Source of the DNA: Cyanobium sp. CH-040
GTDB lineage: Bacteria > Cyanobacteriota > Cyanobacteriia > PCC-6307 > Cyanobiaceae
Direction: 5' to 3'
Length of the DNA: 64,000 nt
Assembly: GCF_024346135.1 (NCBI RefSeq)
Contig: NZ_JAGQCJ010000001.1
Span: 434,001 to 498,000, forward strand
A model generated the notes under the pieces. That model was not told where the DNA came from and ran no database searches. It saw only the letters and a program-made list of their open reading frames with translations. A program made the translations under genes and the position numbers. Position 1 is the first letter of the stretch. Each line of letters starts with the position of its first letter. This document shows, piece by piece, positions 27,225 through 36,152 of this stretch.

Positions 27225-28361
27225 TCAGCCCCGCAGCTCGCGCACCGCCGCCGCCACTGCCGCGATCGCCCGCTCGATGTCGGCGCCGGTGGTGCCGCGC
27301 CCCAGCCCGAAGCGGATCGAGGCGGCGGCCTCGGCGCGGCTGCGCCCCAGGGCCGCCAGCACGTGGGAGGGCGAGCCCTGGCTGCAGGCCGAGCCGCTGC
27401 TCACGGCGATCGAGCGGCGCAGCAGTCGGTGCAGGGCGGCGCCATCCACGCCGGCCACCGTCACGTTGAGGTTGTGGGCCAGCCGTGGCGCCATGGCGCC
27501 GGTCACGCTGATGCCGCCGATCGCCTCCAGCCCCCCCCGGAGCTGATCGCGCAGGGCGCCGAGCCGGGCCGCGCGCGCCTCCCGGTCGGCCACGGCCCGC
27601 TCCAGGGCCTCGCCCAGCCCCACCACCAGCGGCACCGCCACGGTGCCGGCCCGCCGCCCCTCCTCCTGGCCGCCGCCGTGGATCTGGGCGGCCACTGCCA
27701 CGCCCGGCCGCACCAGCAGCGCCCCCACCCCCTTGGGCCCGTAGAGCTTGTGGCCGCTGAGGCTGAGCAGATCCACCCCCAGCTCGGCCATCGCCAGGGG
27801 GATGTGGCCGGCGGCCTGGGCGGCGTCCACGTGCAGCGGCACGCCGCGGCTGCGGCAGAGGCGGGCGATCGCCGCCAGCGGCTGCAGCACGCCGATCTCG
27901 TTGTTGGCCGCCATCACGCTCACCAGCAGCACATCCGGCGTGAGGGCGGCCTCCAGCGCGGCTGGATCCAGCAGGCCGCCGCCGTCCACCGGCAGCAGGC
28001 GCAGCGGGAAGCCGTGGCGCTCCAGGTAGCGCAGCGGATCCAGCAGCGCCCGGTGTTCCGTGGTCACGCTCACCAGGGTCCGGCGCGGCTGCCCGCGCTC
28101 CAGCGCCGCCTCGGCCACCCCCTTGAGGGCCAGGTTGTTGGCCTCGGTGGCGCCGCTGGTGAACACCACCCAGCCCGGCTCGGCACCCAGGGCCGCCGCC
28201 ACCTGGCCGCGGGCCCGCTCCACGGCGGCGGCGGCGGTGAGGCCGGGGCGGTGGCCGCGGCTGGAGGGGTTGGCGCAGTGCTCGCTCCACCAGGGCGCCA
28301 TCGCCGCCAGCACCGCCGGATCGCAGGGGGTGCTGGCCTGGTGGTCGAGGTAGGCGAGCAT
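27225..28361 (-). CDS. Cysteine desulfurase (NifS/IscS-like)
   Basis: This 378-residue PLP enzyme takes sulfur from cysteine for Fe-S clusters and thio-cofactors. It starts MLAYLDHQASTPCDPAVL. Motifs are FTSGATEANNLALKG, NNEIGVLQPLAAI, PLHVDAAQAAGHIPL, the PLP lysine in LLSLSGHKLYGPKGVG, and the active-site Cys in VSSGSACSQGSPSHVL, which indicates a group I loop. No Fe-S scaffold gene lies next to it. It is divergent from a small secreted protein gene with about 20 bases between starts. Confidence 0.93.
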   Translation of the reverse strand: MLAYLDHQASTPCDPAVLAAMAPWWSEHCANPSSRGHRPGLTAAAAVERARGQVAAALGAEPGWVVFTSGATEANNLALKGVAEAALERGQPRRTLVSVTTEHRALLDPLRYLERHGFPLRLLPVDGGGLLDPAALEAALTPDVLLVSVMAANNEIGVLQPLAAIARLCRSRGVPLHVDAAQAAGHIPLAMAELGVDLLSLSGHKLYGPKGVGALLVRPGVAVAAQIHGGGQEEGRRAGTVAVPLVVGLGEALERAVADREARAARLGALRDQLRGGLEAIGGISVTGAMAPRLAHNLNVTVAGVDGAALHRLLRRSIAVSSGSACSQGSPSHVLAALGRSRAEAAASIRFGLGRGTTGADIERAIAAVAAAVRELRG

Positions 28362-28382
28362 GGCGGTGGATGCCTGCGGCCC

Positions 28383-28910
28383 ATGCTGACAAGCCCCCCG
28401 CTGCCCTGGCGCCGGCTGCTGCCGGTGCTGCTCGCTCCGTCCGCCGTGGCTCTGGCGCCGCTGGCCGCTCCGGCAGCGCTGCTGGCGCGCACGGCGCCGC
28501 CGGAGCGGCCGCCGGGGCTGGTGGTGCTCGACGAGCGGCCCACCCCCAAGGGTCCGCAGGTGCTGGGGGTGTATGGGGTGCAGCCAGACCCGGCGAACCC
28601 CGACCTGCGCCGCGCCCAGCTCTGGCGCCAGCTCGTGCACGAGGTGCTGCTCACCACCGACACCGTGGGCTGCTCGCCGCGGGCGCCGATGCGCATGACC
28701 CGGGTGGGCGACCGCTGGGTGGTGCGCGAGCTCAACCCCGGCGGAGCGGTCACCCCAGCCAACCGCATCGACCACCTGGTGTGGTGGGCCGTGTGCCACC
28801 CCGAGCAGGCCGGCAGGGATCCCGCCACCCTCGCCGCCCTGGCGCGCCAGCTGGGCTACAGCGGCGAGCTGCGTGAATCCGAGCAGGTGCTGCCTGGACG
28901 GGCCCGCTGA
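28383..28910 (+). CDS. Exported protein of unknown function
   Basis: This 175-residue protein has a signal-type N-terminus (RRLLPVLLAPSAVALAPLAAPAALLA). The mature part is polar: GLVVLDERPTPKGPQVLGVYGVQPD, a Cys in TDTVGCSPRAPMRMTR, RWVVRELNPGGAVTPANRIDHLVWWAVCHPE, and LARQLGYSGELRES. I recognise no enzyme motif; it resembles small cyanobacteria-specific lumen or periplasmic proteins. Two cysteines could form a disulfide. A response regulator gene follows after 20 bases. Confidence 0.7.
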   Translation: MLTSPPLPWRRLLPVLLAPSAVALAPLAAPAALLARTAPPERPPGLVVLDERPTPKGPQVLGVYGVQPDPANPDLRRAQLWRQLVHEVLLTTDTVGCSPRAPMRMTRVGDRWVVRELNPGGAVTPANRIDHLVWWAVCHPEQAGRDPATLAALARQLGYSGELRESEQVLPGRAR

Positions 28911-28930
28911 GGCTCTGCAGACTGAAGCCC

Positions 28931-29734
28931 ATGAGCACCGACCCCATCGCCGCCCGGTCCGCCGAGCCCGCCACCCCCGAGACCGGCGGGGACCAGGCCG
29001 CCATCGAGCAGGCAGCGGCCTCCGACGCGGCCGCCGCACCCGCCCCGGTCCGCCTGCTGCTGGTGGACGACGAACCCGGTCTGCGCGCCGCCGTCACCGC
29101 CTATCTGGAGGACGAGGGTTTCGCCGTGACCACGGCCGCCGACGGCGAGGAGGGCTGGCAGAAGGCCCAGGAGCTGCTGCCCGACGTGGTGATCAGCGAC
29201 GTGATGATGCCCCGTCTCGACGGCTACGGGCTGCTCGGCAAGCTGCGCGCCGATGAGCGCCTGGGCGGCACGCCGGTGATCTTCCTCACCGCCAAGGGCA
29301 TGACCGCCGACCGCATCGCCGGCTTCCAGGCCGGCTGCGACGACTACATCCCCAAGCCCTTCGACCCCGACGAGCTGGTGGCCCGGGTGCGCAACGCCGT
29401 GCGCCGCCAGGAGCGGCTGCTGGCCGAGGCCGCCCGCTTCGCCGACGCCGACATCGGCCAGATGGCCCGCCAGATCACCGAGATCCGCTCGCTGCTGGCC
29501 ACCGGCGGCAGCGCCAAAAAGCCCGTCGAGGACACGGGGATCAGCTTCACGCCGCGGGAGGCGTCGGTGCTGCAGCTGGTGGCCGAGGGGCTGATGAACA
29601 AGGAGATCGCACGCCGCCTGGAGACCTCGATCCGCAACGTGGAGAAGTACGTGAGCCGCCTGTTCATCAAGACCGGCACCTCCAGCCGCACCGAACTGGT
29701 GCGCTACGCCCTCGAGCACGGACTTGTCGACTGA
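28931..29734 (+). CDS. Response regulator with LuxR-type DNA-binding domain (Ycf29-like)
   Basis: This 267-residue transcription factor has an Ala/Pro-rich N-terminal tail (residues 1-38), then a receiver domain starting VRLLLVDDEPGLRAAV. The phosphorylated Asp is in VVISDVMMPRLDGYG, the Thr in VIFLTAKG, and the Lys in DYIPKPFDPDEL. The C-terminal HTH is LuxR/NarL type: FTPREASVLQLVAEGLMNKEIARRLETSIRNVEKYVSRLF. No histidine kinase is adjacent. The match to Ycf29-type regulators is from memory of the family and the target genes are unknown. Its end overlaps the next gene by 11 bases. Confidence 0.88.
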   Translation: MSTDPIAARSAEPATPETGGDQAAIEQAAASDAAAAPAPVRLLLVDDEPGLRAAVTAYLEDEGFAVTTAADGEEGWQKAQELLPDVVISDVMMPRLDGYGLLGKLRADERLGGTPVIFLTAKGMTADRIAGFQAGCDDYIPKPFDPDELVARVRNAVRRQERLLAEAARFADADIGQMARQITEIRSLLATGGSAKKPVEDTGISFTPREASVLQLVAEGLMNKEIARRLETSIRNVEKYVSRLFIKTGTSSRTELVRYALEHGLVD

Positions 29735-30800
29735 GCCAGCGGCCGGCTGGCTGCCGGCCGGTCTCAATGGCGGCCACACCTACCGCGACCGGGTGGGTCC
29801 CGAGGCGGCCGGTGAGGCCGTGACCACCCTCCTGGCTGCCCGCTACCGCCATTCGGACGCGGCGGTGTGGCGGCAGCGGCTCGCCGCCGGCGAGATCCGC
29901 AGGAACGGCCAGCAGCTCCGGGCCGATGTGGTGCTCGCCGCCGGCGACCGGCTGAGCTGGCATCGGCCCCCCTGGCACGAACCCGCCGTGCCGGCGCTGC
30001 CCGGCCCCCTGTTCGACGACGGCGACCTGGTGGCGTTCGACAAGCCCAGCGGCCTGCCGGTGCTGCCGGCCGGCGGCTTTCTCGAACACACCCTGCTGCG
30101 TCAGATCGAGCGCCACGTTGCCGCCGGTGATCTCGACGGCTCCGCCGGTCTGCCCCGCCCCGTGCACCGGCTGGGCCGCTTCACCTCCGGCCTGCTGCTC
30201 TGCGCCCGCCGTCCGGCCACGCGCGCCTGGCTGAGCGCCCTGCTGCGGGAGAGCACCGCCACAGCGGGCGCCACAGCGGATTGCGACCCCACCAGCCCAT
30301 GCAGTCCCTCTGGCACCAGCAGCGCCGGCTGCCGCAAGACCTACCGCGCCCTGCTGCAGCCCCCAGCCCCCGGCTCCCCCCTGCTGGCCCTGGCGCCCGG
30401 CGCCGGCCTGGAGCTCACCACACCGATCGGCCGCTGCCCCCATGCCCGCCTCGGCACGATCTGGGCCGCCGCCCCTCCGGCGACCAGCGATCGCGATCCC
30501 AGAGACGGGCCGGCCCTGCCCGCCCGCAGCGCCCTGACCCTGCTGGAGCGGCGGCCGCAGGGCTGGCTGGTGGAGGTGACCATCGCCACGGGCCGCCCCC
30601 ACCAGATCCGCATCCACACCGCCGCCGCCGGGGCGCCGTTGCTGGGCGATCCGCTCTATGGCCCGGATGGCGGCGCACGCGCGCAGGCGCTGCCGGGCGA
30701 CGGCGGCTACCGGCTGCATGCCCATCGACTCCGGCTGCCGCGGCCTGCAGGGGATGGGCTGGAGCTGGAGGCGCCCCTGCCCGATGAGCTCCGCCACTGA
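29724..30800 (+). CDS. RluA-family RNA pseudouridine synthase
   Basis: This 358-residue protein has an S4-like N-terminal part (WRQRLAAGEIRRNGQQLRADVVLAAGDRLSWH) and then the synthase core (LVAFDKPSGLPVLPAGGFLEHTLL, HRLGRFTSGLLLCAR, VEVTIATGRPHQIRIHTAAAGAPLLGDPLYG). The catalytic Asp of RluA enzymes normally sits in HRLDxxTSG; here that position is Gly. It starts with TTG at 29724 inside the preceding gene. A Thr/Ser-rich insert lies after LLRESTATAG. The RNA target is unknown, and activity needs proof because of the Gly. Confidence 0.85.
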   Translation: MSTEPAAGWLPAGLNGGHTYRDRVGPEAAGEAVTTLLAARYRHSDAAVWRQRLAAGEIRRNGQQLRADVVLAAGDRLSWHRPPWHEPAVPALPGPLFDDGDLVAFDKPSGLPVLPAGGFLEHTLLRQIERHVAAGDLDGSAGLPRPVHRLGRFTSGLLLCARRPATRAWLSALLRESTATAGATADCDPTSPCSPSGTSSAGCRKTYRALLQPPAPGSPLLALAPGAGLELTTPIGRCPHARLGTIWAAAPPATSDRDPRDGPALPARSALTLLERRPQGWLVEVTIATGRPHQIRIHTAAAGAPLLGDPLYGPDGGARAQALPGDGGYRLHAHRLRLPRPAGDGLELEAPLPDELRH

Positions 30801-31503
30801 ACGCCTGATCGAACGGCCGGGTCTGCGGCTGATCCACTGGCCTGCCTGGATCCCCCCGGACGAGGCCGAGGCCCTGGAGCGGCAGCTGGGCGCCGAGGTG
30901 CCCTGGAAGCAGGAGGCGATCACCCTCTTCGGCCGGTGTCACCCGTTGCCGCGGCTCACCTGCTGGATGGGCGACCCGGGTTGCGGTTACCGCTACAGCG
31001 GCCTGGAGAACGTGCTCGAGCCCTGGTCGCCCGCTGCTGAGCAGCTGCGCCGCCAGCTGCAGGCGCTCACCGGCTGGCGCTTCAACTCCCTGCTGCTCAA
31101 CCGCTACCGCGACGGCTGCGACGCCATGGGCTGGCACGCCGACGACGAGCCCGAGCTGGATCCGGCCGCGCCGATCGCCTCCCTCAGCCTGGGGGCGTCC
31201 CGGGATTTCCGCCTGCGGCCGAGGCCCAGCCCGCGCCGGCCGCCTGGCCTGCGGGAGCCCGAGGGCTACAGCATCAACCCCGGCACCAAATCCGGCCCCA
31301 ACCCCGGCACCGGAGCCACCTGCACCAGCACCGGCTCCTGTTGCGCCCCCTTCAACCTCAAGCTGGCCCACGGCGACCTGCTGCTGATGGAGCCGCCCAG
31401 CCAGTGGTGGTGGCAGCACGCCGTGCCCCGCCGGCAGCGGGTGCAGCAGGAGCGGCTGAACCTCACCTTCCGGGTGGTGCGGCCCTCGCCGCCGGCAGGC
31501 TGA
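30784..31503 (+). CDS. AlkB-like 2-oxoglutarate/Fe(II) dioxygenase
   Basis: This 239-residue protein resembles alkylation-repair AlkB homologues that remove methyl groups from DNA or RNA bases by oxidation. The iron ligands are in MGWHADDEPEL (HxD) and WWQHAVPRRQ (His), and the 2-oxoglutarate arginines are in RLNLTFRVVRP. Substrate-side blocks are TCWMGDPGCGYRYSG and FNSLLLNRYRDG. Between FRLRPR and FNLKLAHGDLLLM lies a roughly 45-residue insertion rich in Pro, Gly, Thr and Cys, where relatives have a short turn. It starts within the end of the pseudouridine synthase gene and meets chlM end to end with 4 bases between. Confidence 0.9.
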   Translation: MSSATERLIERPGLRLIHWPAWIPPDEAEALERQLGAEVPWKQEAITLFGRCHPLPRLTCWMGDPGCGYRYSGLENVLEPWSPAAEQLRRQLQALTGWRFNSLLLNRYRDGCDAMGWHADDEPELDPAAPIASLSLGASRDFRLRPRPSPRRPPGLREPEGYSINPGTKSGPNPGTGATCTSTGSCCAPFNLKLAHGDLLLMEPPSQWWWQHAVPRRQRVQQERLNLTFRVVRPSPPAG

Positions 31504-31507
31504 GCCC

Positions 31508-32281
31508 TCAGCCCCGCTCGAAGGCGATCAGGCGGGAGAAGTAGAAGGGGGCCTGGTTGAGGCTGCGGCGTACGGGCTGAAAGCCGGCCTCGGCGGCGGC
31601 GGCCACGATGCCGGCTTCCCTGAGGGTGTAGGCGCGGGTGGTCTTGCTGGGGCCGGGGAACAGCTGGCCGATGCACTTGAGCAATGCCAGCACCGGCGTG
31701 TAGGGGGCGAAGCTCACGATCAGGTGCTTCTCGGCCATGCCGGCCAGGTGGCGCACCATCTCCTCGGCGGCGGCCTGGGGGTAGTGGATGAACACATCCA
31801 GGCAGATCACCGTGTCGTAGCGGCCGTCGAGGCTCTCCAGGTCGGAGGCGGTGAACTGGAGCTTCTCAGCGCTGATGCCCGCCTCCTCCGCCCGACGCCG
31901 GGCTTCGCTCACCATCGCCTCGGAGAGATCGCTGGCGGCGATGGATCCGGCCCCCAGCTGGGCCAGGGGAATCGCCAGGCTGCCCACCCCGCAGCCGGCG
32001 TCGCAGAAGCTGCGCTCGCCCAGATTGCCCTGCTCCTGCAGCCAGGCCAGCACGTTATCCACGGTCTTCTGGTGCCCGATGCGGATGTTCCGCTGCACCT
32101 TGTTCACCTCGTCGGACTCGCTGTAGATGCGGTTCCAGCGCTCGAAGCCGGTGTTCTCGAAGTAGCTCTTGACTTCGTCTTTCTCAGAACTCTTTTGAGG
32201 GCAGGAAGAGTCAGAAGTGCTTTTATCGATCTGGTTTTGCTGTTGCAATGTCTCTATATCCCGAGATGGCTGGCTCGTCAC
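31508..32281 (-). CDS. chlM: Magnesium protoporphyrin IX methyltransferase
   Basis: This 257-residue SAM-dependent enzyme methylates Mg-protoporphyrin IX in chlorophyll synthesis. The family core begins about residue 35: YFENTGFERWNRIYSESDEVNKVQRNIRIGHQKTVDNVLAW, then the SAM site CDAGCGVGSLAIPLAQLGA, ICLDVFIHYP and the C-terminal FYFSRLIAFER. The first 34 residues (MTSQPSRDIETLQQQNQIDK and on) are Gln/Ser/Lys-rich, are encoded by much lower-GC DNA than the rest, and look like added sequence at the island edge. The start at 32281 or a later codon is uncertain for that reason. Confidence 0.93.
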   Translation of the reverse strand: MTSQPSRDIETLQQQNQIDKSTSDSSCPQKSSEKDEVKSYFENTGFERWNRIYSESDEVNKVQRNIRIGHQKTVDNVLAWLQEQGNLGERSFCDAGCGVGSLAIPLAQLGAGSIAASDLSEAMVSEARRRAEEAGISAEKLQFTASDLESLDGRYDTVICLDVFIHYPQAAAEEMVRHLAGMAEKHLIVSFAPYTPVLALLKCIGQLFPGPSKTTRAYTLREAGIVAAAAEAGFQPVRRSLNQAPFYFSRLIAFERG

Positions 32282-32541
32282 GTGAGGTTACTGAAGGAGA
32301 ACAATGTTCGCTCCCGAAATGCTAGCACTTTCCGCGCGCCGCAGCGCAGGGGCTCGGCCTGCAACATGAGGAGTGGCAGTCGGATGGTGCTGAGTGGCAT
32401 GAAGCATTCATGGGAGTGACATAGTTTGTGCAGAATATACGCACGTCTCATTGTCATCCGAACTATCCTCTAGGCGCGCCGACGAAGGACAGTGCTGGAG
32501 CGCATTGCGTTAGTTGCCCCAGCTCCCTATGCTTCTCATGG

Positions 32542-33687
32542 CTATGCTGGAAGCGAAAGGGAGTCTAAAAAGGTCATGAAATGTTCGATGGAAATCACGT
32601 GGGACTTTCCCTCTGCTGGGCTGGATGGGAAGCGCATGAAGTTGCCGAGTTCTACTTCATTGGCCATTGCGAGATAAGTCCTTCTATTCATCGAGGGATT
32701 GTAAATTTCAACAATTATGCATTCGTCAGCGCAGGCAATCATGTTGCAAAGCCCAGCTCCATGCGGAGAGACAATTACTTTGGCAGAGGCGAAGATTTCT
32801 AGCTGCCTGCTAGGTTCGTAATCCTCAAGAAACACAATGGTAAAGCCATTGGCCATAAGTCGTCTCTCAAGTTCTAATTCATTTAGGAGTGGCCTTCCGG
32901 CTCGTCGCCTTGAGACGTAGATCTTGTTGTATAGATGACTTTTGGGGGTGGGGAAGTCTTCGATACGTGCCCGAACTGTCAACCTAACTTGCCGAAGGCT
33001 TGAGTAGCGTGTGATTGCAGAATTAGATTGTGAGTAATCAGCGCTGATCCTATCGAATGACTCATGGTGAGAGTCTGTTCTTAGATCTGTCTCGCACGGA
33101 ACAAGCAGATTCTCGACGGTATAAAGTGTGTATGGATCGATTGGTGCGACACGAAGGTCAAGCAATGACAATAAGAAACGCGACCATTCCCAGGCCGTGC
33201 TGTAAGTCAGTATCTTGGGATTGCGTCTGAATAGCCATTGTCGCTCGGATGAATTGTTGCGGTTAATCTGGGCGAGGTTCCTCAGTACCACTATGCATGT
33301 ATGCCACATATTTGAGTGATGGCCATCGCCGAGAAATATATAGTTACCTTTGAGTCTTTTTTTTCTTGGAATCGTCTGGAGGGGATTGTTGAACCTTGGC
33401 TCAAAATGAGAGACGCCTTCTATGTATCCACCAGTGGAGCTTAGGATGCAGTATCCTTTGACCCCTCGCTGATAAAAAAACTGGGCGTTCTCGCAGTGCT
33501 GCGATCTATATGAATCCTGGCCACTCGGTCTGAGCATTAAATTAAATTCAAGCGATCTTAAATGCCGCATGGCCATTGTCACATGATTGCTCGCATGTTC
33601 TTGATAAGCCAAATCAAGTCGTGTCTTCGCTGAGCTGATTCTTTCCAGGAGTAGAGAGACTTCTTCTTCACGCAACAACTCGCTCAT
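32542..33687 (-). CDS. Glycosyltransferase family 61 (DUF563) protein
   Basis: This 381-residue protein has the GT61 C-terminal pattern: NKIYVSRRRAGRPLLNELELERRLMANGF, LEDYEPSRQLEIFASAKVIVSPHGAGLCNMI, and EIYNPS. GT61 enzymes add pentose or other sugars to polysaccharides. There is no signal peptide. The gene opens the first island, on the strand opposite to most of its neighbours, and has clearly lower GC than chlM. A second GT61 gene lies in island 2. Substrate unknown. Confidence 0.85.
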   Translation of the reverse strand: MSELLREEEVSLLLERISSAKTRLDLAYQEHASNHVTMAMRHLRSLEFNLMLRPSGQDSYRSQHCENAQFFYQRGVKGYCILSSTGGYIEGVSHFEPRFNNPLQTIPRKKRLKGNYIFLGDGHHSNMWHTCIVVLRNLAQINRNNSSERQWLFRRNPKILTYSTAWEWSRFLLSLLDLRVAPIDPYTLYTVENLLVPCETDLRTDSHHESFDRISADYSQSNSAITRYSSLRQVRLTVRARIEDFPTPKSHLYNKIYVSRRRAGRPLLNELELERRLMANGFTIVFLEDYEPSRQLEIFASAKVIVSPHGAGLCNMIACADECIIVEIYNPSMNRRTYLAMANEVELGNFMRFPSSPAEGKSHVISIEHFMTFLDSLSLPA

Positions 33688-33904
33688 TCCCGGGACAATT
33701 AAAATCTATCTCCGATGTTAAACGATTTCAGGGATGCAGGCCATATCAAGCATTTCTGAAATGCCTCTGGAAAGATGGATTGCGGCTGAAATAGCACACT
33801 CCTATGCCGTTGTAATCGTGGCCAACGAAGCCCCGAAAAGCCCAGCCCAATCACGTGACAATGATCCTGCGATCACGACAGGCTGGGACTGGGCTGATGG
33901 CAGC

Positions 33905-34335
33905 AGCCGGCTTGGGTTTGGGGATTACGAGCAGACCATCCCCAAGAGGCGCATCAAGCTAAAGGAGTTCATGGCTAACATGGATCTGGTGGTGCCCTGG
34001 CATGCCGTGATTGTATTGATCGAGCCCCGCTGACCCACCCAAGAGCGGCAGCAAGGGCAGTTGGCCGCCCTACCCACTGGCCAAGATGTTGCAGCTCCAC
34101 CTGATGCAGCTGTGGTATGCGGGCAGCGCTCCGGCAATGGAAGCTGCGCTGATTGATGGGCTGGCGATCTGGCCGTTCGTGAGAATCGATATCATCAGCC
34201 GTCAGATTTCGGGTGAGATCACGTTTCTGGCTTTCCGGCGCCTGCAAGAATCACAACCTGGGCGAACAGATTCTCAAAACCGTCATGGCCCATCTCATGG
34301 AACGGTGCATCTCCATGAAGCAAGGGTCGAGAATC
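33905..34335 (+). pseudogene. Decayed IS5-family transposase
   Basis: Pieces of an IS5-type transposase can be read in three frames: LGFGDYEQTIPKRRIKLKEF and MDLVVPWHAVIVLIEPR in the first; PPYPLAKMLQLHLMQLWYAG followed by DIISRQISGEITFLAFRRLQ in the second; and NLGEQILKTVMAHLMERC in the third. At least two frameshifts break it and the catalytic C-terminal part is missing. It is a remnant and cannot move. I did not identify terminal repeats. Confidence 0.8.
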
Positions 34336-34446
34336 GACTGCATGCTTCATCGCTCGACTTGTTGCCTTTTTCTAAGTTGTTTTCATTGCTAGGATCTTGC
34401 CATGTCTACGCTGGCTCGAGCCACACTGATAGCTTTGGAAGAGAAA

Positions 34447-35082
34447 ATGATAAACCTCGTTCAGTTTTGGCACTCCCCACAGGCTCCGCAGGATGTTAGG
34501 GCTCTCCTTGCATCTTGGGAGCGGGATCCATATTTTAAGTACTCAAGATACGATCAGAAATCTGCAGATGCTTTTATTGGTGCAAACTTTAACCTGCGTG
34601 TCCTTGAGGCGTATCGCAAGTGCGCAATACCTGCTATGCAAGCAGATTTCTTCCGATACTGCTTCCTGTATGTCAATGGCGGTGCCTATGTGGATGCCGA
34701 TACCGAAAACTCTGGTCGATTAAATGAGCTACTAGAAGGCAGATCCAGAGGCCTTTTAATGAATAGAGAGCGCCGTGTCGCCAATGACTTTCTTTATGTG
34801 TGTAGCGCCAACGATCCACTATTTGCCAGGGTCATAGAATGTGCAACTAATAATATTGAAGGTAGAATCTCGAATAACGTGTGGAAAGTCACTGGCCCAG
34901 GAATTATGACAAGTCTCTATATCGACCCCAATACGCAGTCAATCTTTGAGGGATTTGACTTTCTTCCGGCTCGGATAGTCCGTGACTATGTGCTTTTTAG
35001 ACATGATCTGCCATATAAATCAAGTGAAGAAGACTGGCGGAATGCACGGGACTCGGACAAAATCTCTATTTTTTCAGAGTAG
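34447..35082 (+). CDS. Glycosyltransferase family 32 (OCH1-like)
   Basis: This 211-residue enzyme has the GT32 start (MINLVQFWHSPQAPQDVRALLASW) and the sugar-nucleotide DXD motif in ADFFRYCFLYVNGGAYVDADTE. I chose ATG 34447, which follows a GGAAGAG ribosome-binding sequence; an upstream ATG at 34402 is possible. GT32 enzymes transfer mannose, galactose or glucosamine to glycans. It is followed after 9 bases by a sulfotransferase gene on the same strand, so the two may act on the same glycan. Confidence 0.85.
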   Translation: MINLVQFWHSPQAPQDVRALLASWERDPYFKYSRYDQKSADAFIGANFNLRVLEAYRKCAIPAMQADFFRYCFLYVNGGAYVDADTENSGRLNELLEGRSRGLLMNRERRVANDFLYVCSANDPLFARVIECATNNIEGRISNNVWKVTGPGIMTSLYIDPNTQSIFEGFDFLPARIVRDYVLFRHDLPYKSSEEDWRNARDSDKISIFSE

Positions 35083-35091
35083 GATATCTAG

Positions 35092-36048
35092 ATGAGTAAG
35101 CGCCTACTCCTTCATACAGGGATGCCAAAAACAGGGACAAGTGCCTTTCAGAATATAATGGCAATGCATAAGTACGCCCAAATTGATTATCCTTTGCTTT
35201 TTAGAAGCGGCAAGATTGCCCACCACGAGCTTGCATATAAGTTGCTCCATCAGGGTGAGCTGAGTCAAGACAATGCTCTTAAATCTTTAAAATGTTATCT
35301 AGACGACCACGCCGCACTTGAGACAATCTTGTTTTCAAGCGAAAGCCTGATTGGCCTTTTCGGTACAAAGACATGGCCTGTTACTGAGGCGATTTCTGAT
35401 CTTGCGGCCGAGCATGGCTACCAATTAGAGATACATCTGATTCTGCGTAGAATGGCAGACTTTCTTGAGGCAATGTACTTGCAAAGTCATCGATTCGGCA
35501 GACTCAAGATGGCCTTTAGGGACTATATCAAATCGCGCTGCCCTTGGATTGACTCGCTATTCCAGTCTGTCAAGCGACTTGCATGTGTGAAGGATCTGCA
35601 ACTCTTTACTGTATTTTACCATTCAGGATTTGATACCAATCAGTATTTTGAAGATGTGTTAGGCCTTCCTTCAGGCAGTCTCACGGGCGCGTCATCTAAG
35701 TTGCGACCATCTTCCCGATTTGGCATGAATGGAGAGATTCTTCTTGCTAACATAGATATATTCAATGAGGAGTATTCCTGCCAACTCCGCAGACCGCAAG
35801 TGATTCATGCTCTGGAAACTCGCCAGCTTTTTTCTGCTGACGTGTTTCCCTATACCCTGTATGACGAAAATACATGGCGCAATATCACTTCTTTTTCAAT
35901 CCAGTCCGCATTGCAAGCGAAGTTCTTTGAGTATGCAGCTGCCTTTCAAGGATCCGAATACAACGCATATAGGCTAACCTCTCTCGGATATGATGAGCTT
36001 AGCCGCGATGCCAAGAACGAGGTGATTCGGACATTCAATCTGGCTTGA
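35092..36048 (+). CDS. Sulfotransferase-like protein
   Basis: This 318-residue protein begins MSKRLLLHTGMPKTGTSAFQ, the PAPS 5'-phosphosulfate loop of carbohydrate sulfotransferases. The second PAPS contact may be the region LEIHLILRRMADFLEAMYLQ. It transfers sulfate from PAPS to a hydroxyl, most likely on a sugar given the GT32 gene just upstream. There is no signal peptide, so it would act in the cytoplasm before export. The rest of the sequence diverges from well-known families. Confidence 0.75.
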   Translation: MSKRLLLHTGMPKTGTSAFQNIMAMHKYAQIDYPLLFRSGKIAHHELAYKLLHQGELSQDNALKSLKCYLDDHAALETILFSSESLIGLFGTKTWPVTEAISDLAAEHGYQLEIHLILRRMADFLEAMYLQSHRFGRLKMAFRDYIKSRCPWIDSLFQSVKRLACVKDLQLFTVFYHSGFDTNQYFEDVLGLPSGSLTGASSKLRPSSRFGMNGEILLANIDIFNEEYSCQLRRPQVIHALETRQLFSADVFPYTLYDENTWRNITSFSIQSALQAKFFEYAAAFQGSEYNAYRLTSLGYDELSRDAKNEVIRTFNLA

Positions 36049-36152
36049 GATAGTACGGTATGAGCTCTCGTTCTCTTAATGTTCTCCATGAGTACTGGGG
36101 CATTTGAGAAAGGTGCTCGCAACTTATCTGTAAACTGCATGTGCTTGTGTTC

